Part shown: one piece after another, positions 63,096 through 64,000 of the stretch | How the letters are laid out: every line of letters starts with the position of its first letter | Position numbering within the stretch: the first letter of the stretch is position 1 | The notes under the pieces: generated by a model | What the model was told of the DNA's origin: nothing | Seen by the model: only the letters and a program-made list of their open reading frames with translations | Database searches by the model: none | Program-made: the position numbers and the translations under genes | NCBI GenBank assembly: GCA_036936605.1 | Contig: JAUPFV010000004.1 | Location: 179,818,807 to 179,882,806 of the forward strand | Source of the DNA: Limnanthes douglasii subsp. nivea | Lineage: Eukaryota; Streptophyta; Magnoliopsida; Brassicales; Limnanthaceae | Direction: 5' to 3' | DNA: 64,000 nucleotides

Positions 63096-64000
63096 CCGAC
63101 TACAAAACTAGTTAATTAGAGTGAAACCATTCATGCGATCGACAACACTATTGATTACAGGCAACCATACCTCATATACCTAAATTCAGCTGTGCTACCA
63201 CCGATAAGACAGCCACTAGGGCTCTCCAGCTACAGGCTGCCAAATATTGCATGCTAGACAGCATCTTATACCAAAAACGTGCAACCCGACTCCTACTATG
63301 CTGCCTCAACCAAGAATAAGCTATCTCAGTTCTGCATGACCTACACAATGGACAAGTCGGGGAACATTGTGGGTACCGGACTCTAATTTGACATTTTTTG
63401 CTAGTAGGTTACTACTGGCCAGAGCTGGCCACCGATGCGGAGAGACTTGTCCAGCAATACCACCAATGTCAACAGTTCACTGATACTGGGAATTTCCCAA
63501 ATGAGCCGATTTAGCTTGTAGTTATCCCTTTCCCTTTTGATAAGTGAGGCATCGATCTTGTATGGCCAGTTCCTATGGAAACTGGCAAGAAACAACTCTT
63601 GATCATCGCAGTGGATTACTTTTCAAAGTGGGTAGAGGCTAAAGCCCTTTATAGAACCAGAGATCAGGATATATGTGACTTCATCCACAATCAAATACTC
63701 ATTAGGTTTGGCATACCCCAAATCTAGATGACAAACAATGGTCCACAATTTCAAAATGTCGGGGTAACAATGTTTTACAAACGTTATGGGATAAGTCAGC
63801 ATTTCCCCACACCTTACTACCCGCAAGAAAACGGCCAGGTAAAGTCATCAACCGCACCATTCTGGAAGGCATTAAAAAGAAACTTGAAAGAGTTAAGGGC
63901 AAGTGGCCAGATAAGTTTCCTGAGGTCTTATGGCGTACCGGACTACCCCTTGAATAGCTACAAGCAATACCTATTTTGCACTTATTTATGGCAACAAAGT
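63096..64000 (+). pseudogene. Tat-like gypsy integrase, broken and cut by the window end
   Basis: The zinc-binding part is LHDLHNGQVGEHCGYRTL and VGYYWPELATDAERLVQQYH, then QCQQF, with the first Cys of the pair read as Tyr. The core begins IIAVDYFSKWVEAKALYRTR (first Asp present). The second-Asp motif reads MTNNGPQF, so Asp is Asn, and a one-base loss at about 63840 removes the Glu codon and shifts the frame into VINRTILEGIKKKLERVKG. The element continues beyond the window. Confidence 0.9.

Overview
The window is nuclear plant DNA, almost certainly angiosperm and most likely eudicot; the species cannot be told. The evidence is Ty3/gypsy elements with the second (archaeal-type) RNase H that marks the Tat lineage, a Ty1/copia element with the usual initiator-Met-tRNA primer site, and a hAT-like transposon end with plant-type subterminal repeats. 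I found no intact host gene, rRNA, tRNA or CRISPR. Every coding stretch is a transposable-element remnant with stops or frameshifts, so this reads as old, TE-rich heterochromatin around a very unusual satellite.

Layout. (1) 1-3344: a Tat-like gypsy element on the minus strand, internally deleted so that the gag start is joined to integrase. It carries a plus-strand (antisense) coiled-coil ORF at its 3' side and a 5' LTR edge, primer site and TATA box at its right. (2) 3345-4060: AT-rich non-coding DNA. (3) About 4070-5756: a second, much older gypsy pol relic, minus strand, running integrase, end of RNase H, RT/RNase H connection. (4) 5757-52073: a 46-kb compound satellite. Tetranucleotide tracts (CCAA and CCCA, only A and C on the plus strand apart from rare interruptions) are punctuated by two AT-richer modules in fixed orientation. 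Module A (about 475 bp, 19 full and 2 partial copies plus the parent relation to region 3) is a piece of the gypsy RT/RNase H. Module B (about 530-600 bp, 31 full and 9 truncated copies) starts with a hAT-type terminus. These modules form nested higher-order repeats of about 6.4 and 6.8 kb. (5) 52074-59605: AT-rich DNA, then a chromovirus-like gypsy RT/RNase H (minus) split by a complete but dead Ty1/copia element (52705-58385, minus) with two LTRs and a GATCT target-site duplication. (6) 59606-64000: a 5'-truncated Tat-like gypsy element on the plus strand (gag, protease, RT, RNase H, archaeal RNase H, partial integrase), related to the element at the left end.

The main discovery candidate is the satellite. 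Its first A module is physically continuous with the decayed retroelement it came from and lacks a stop mutation that I saw in the derived copies, so the founder of the array can be identified. The tetranucleotide tracts are extremely strand-asymmetric: the minus strand has almost no cytosine or adenine, all six frames are open, (GGGT)n runs are strong G-quadruplex candidates, and only CHH methylation on one strand is possible. The long open frames rich in P, T, N, Q or in W, L, V, G are a by-product of this composition and are not genes.
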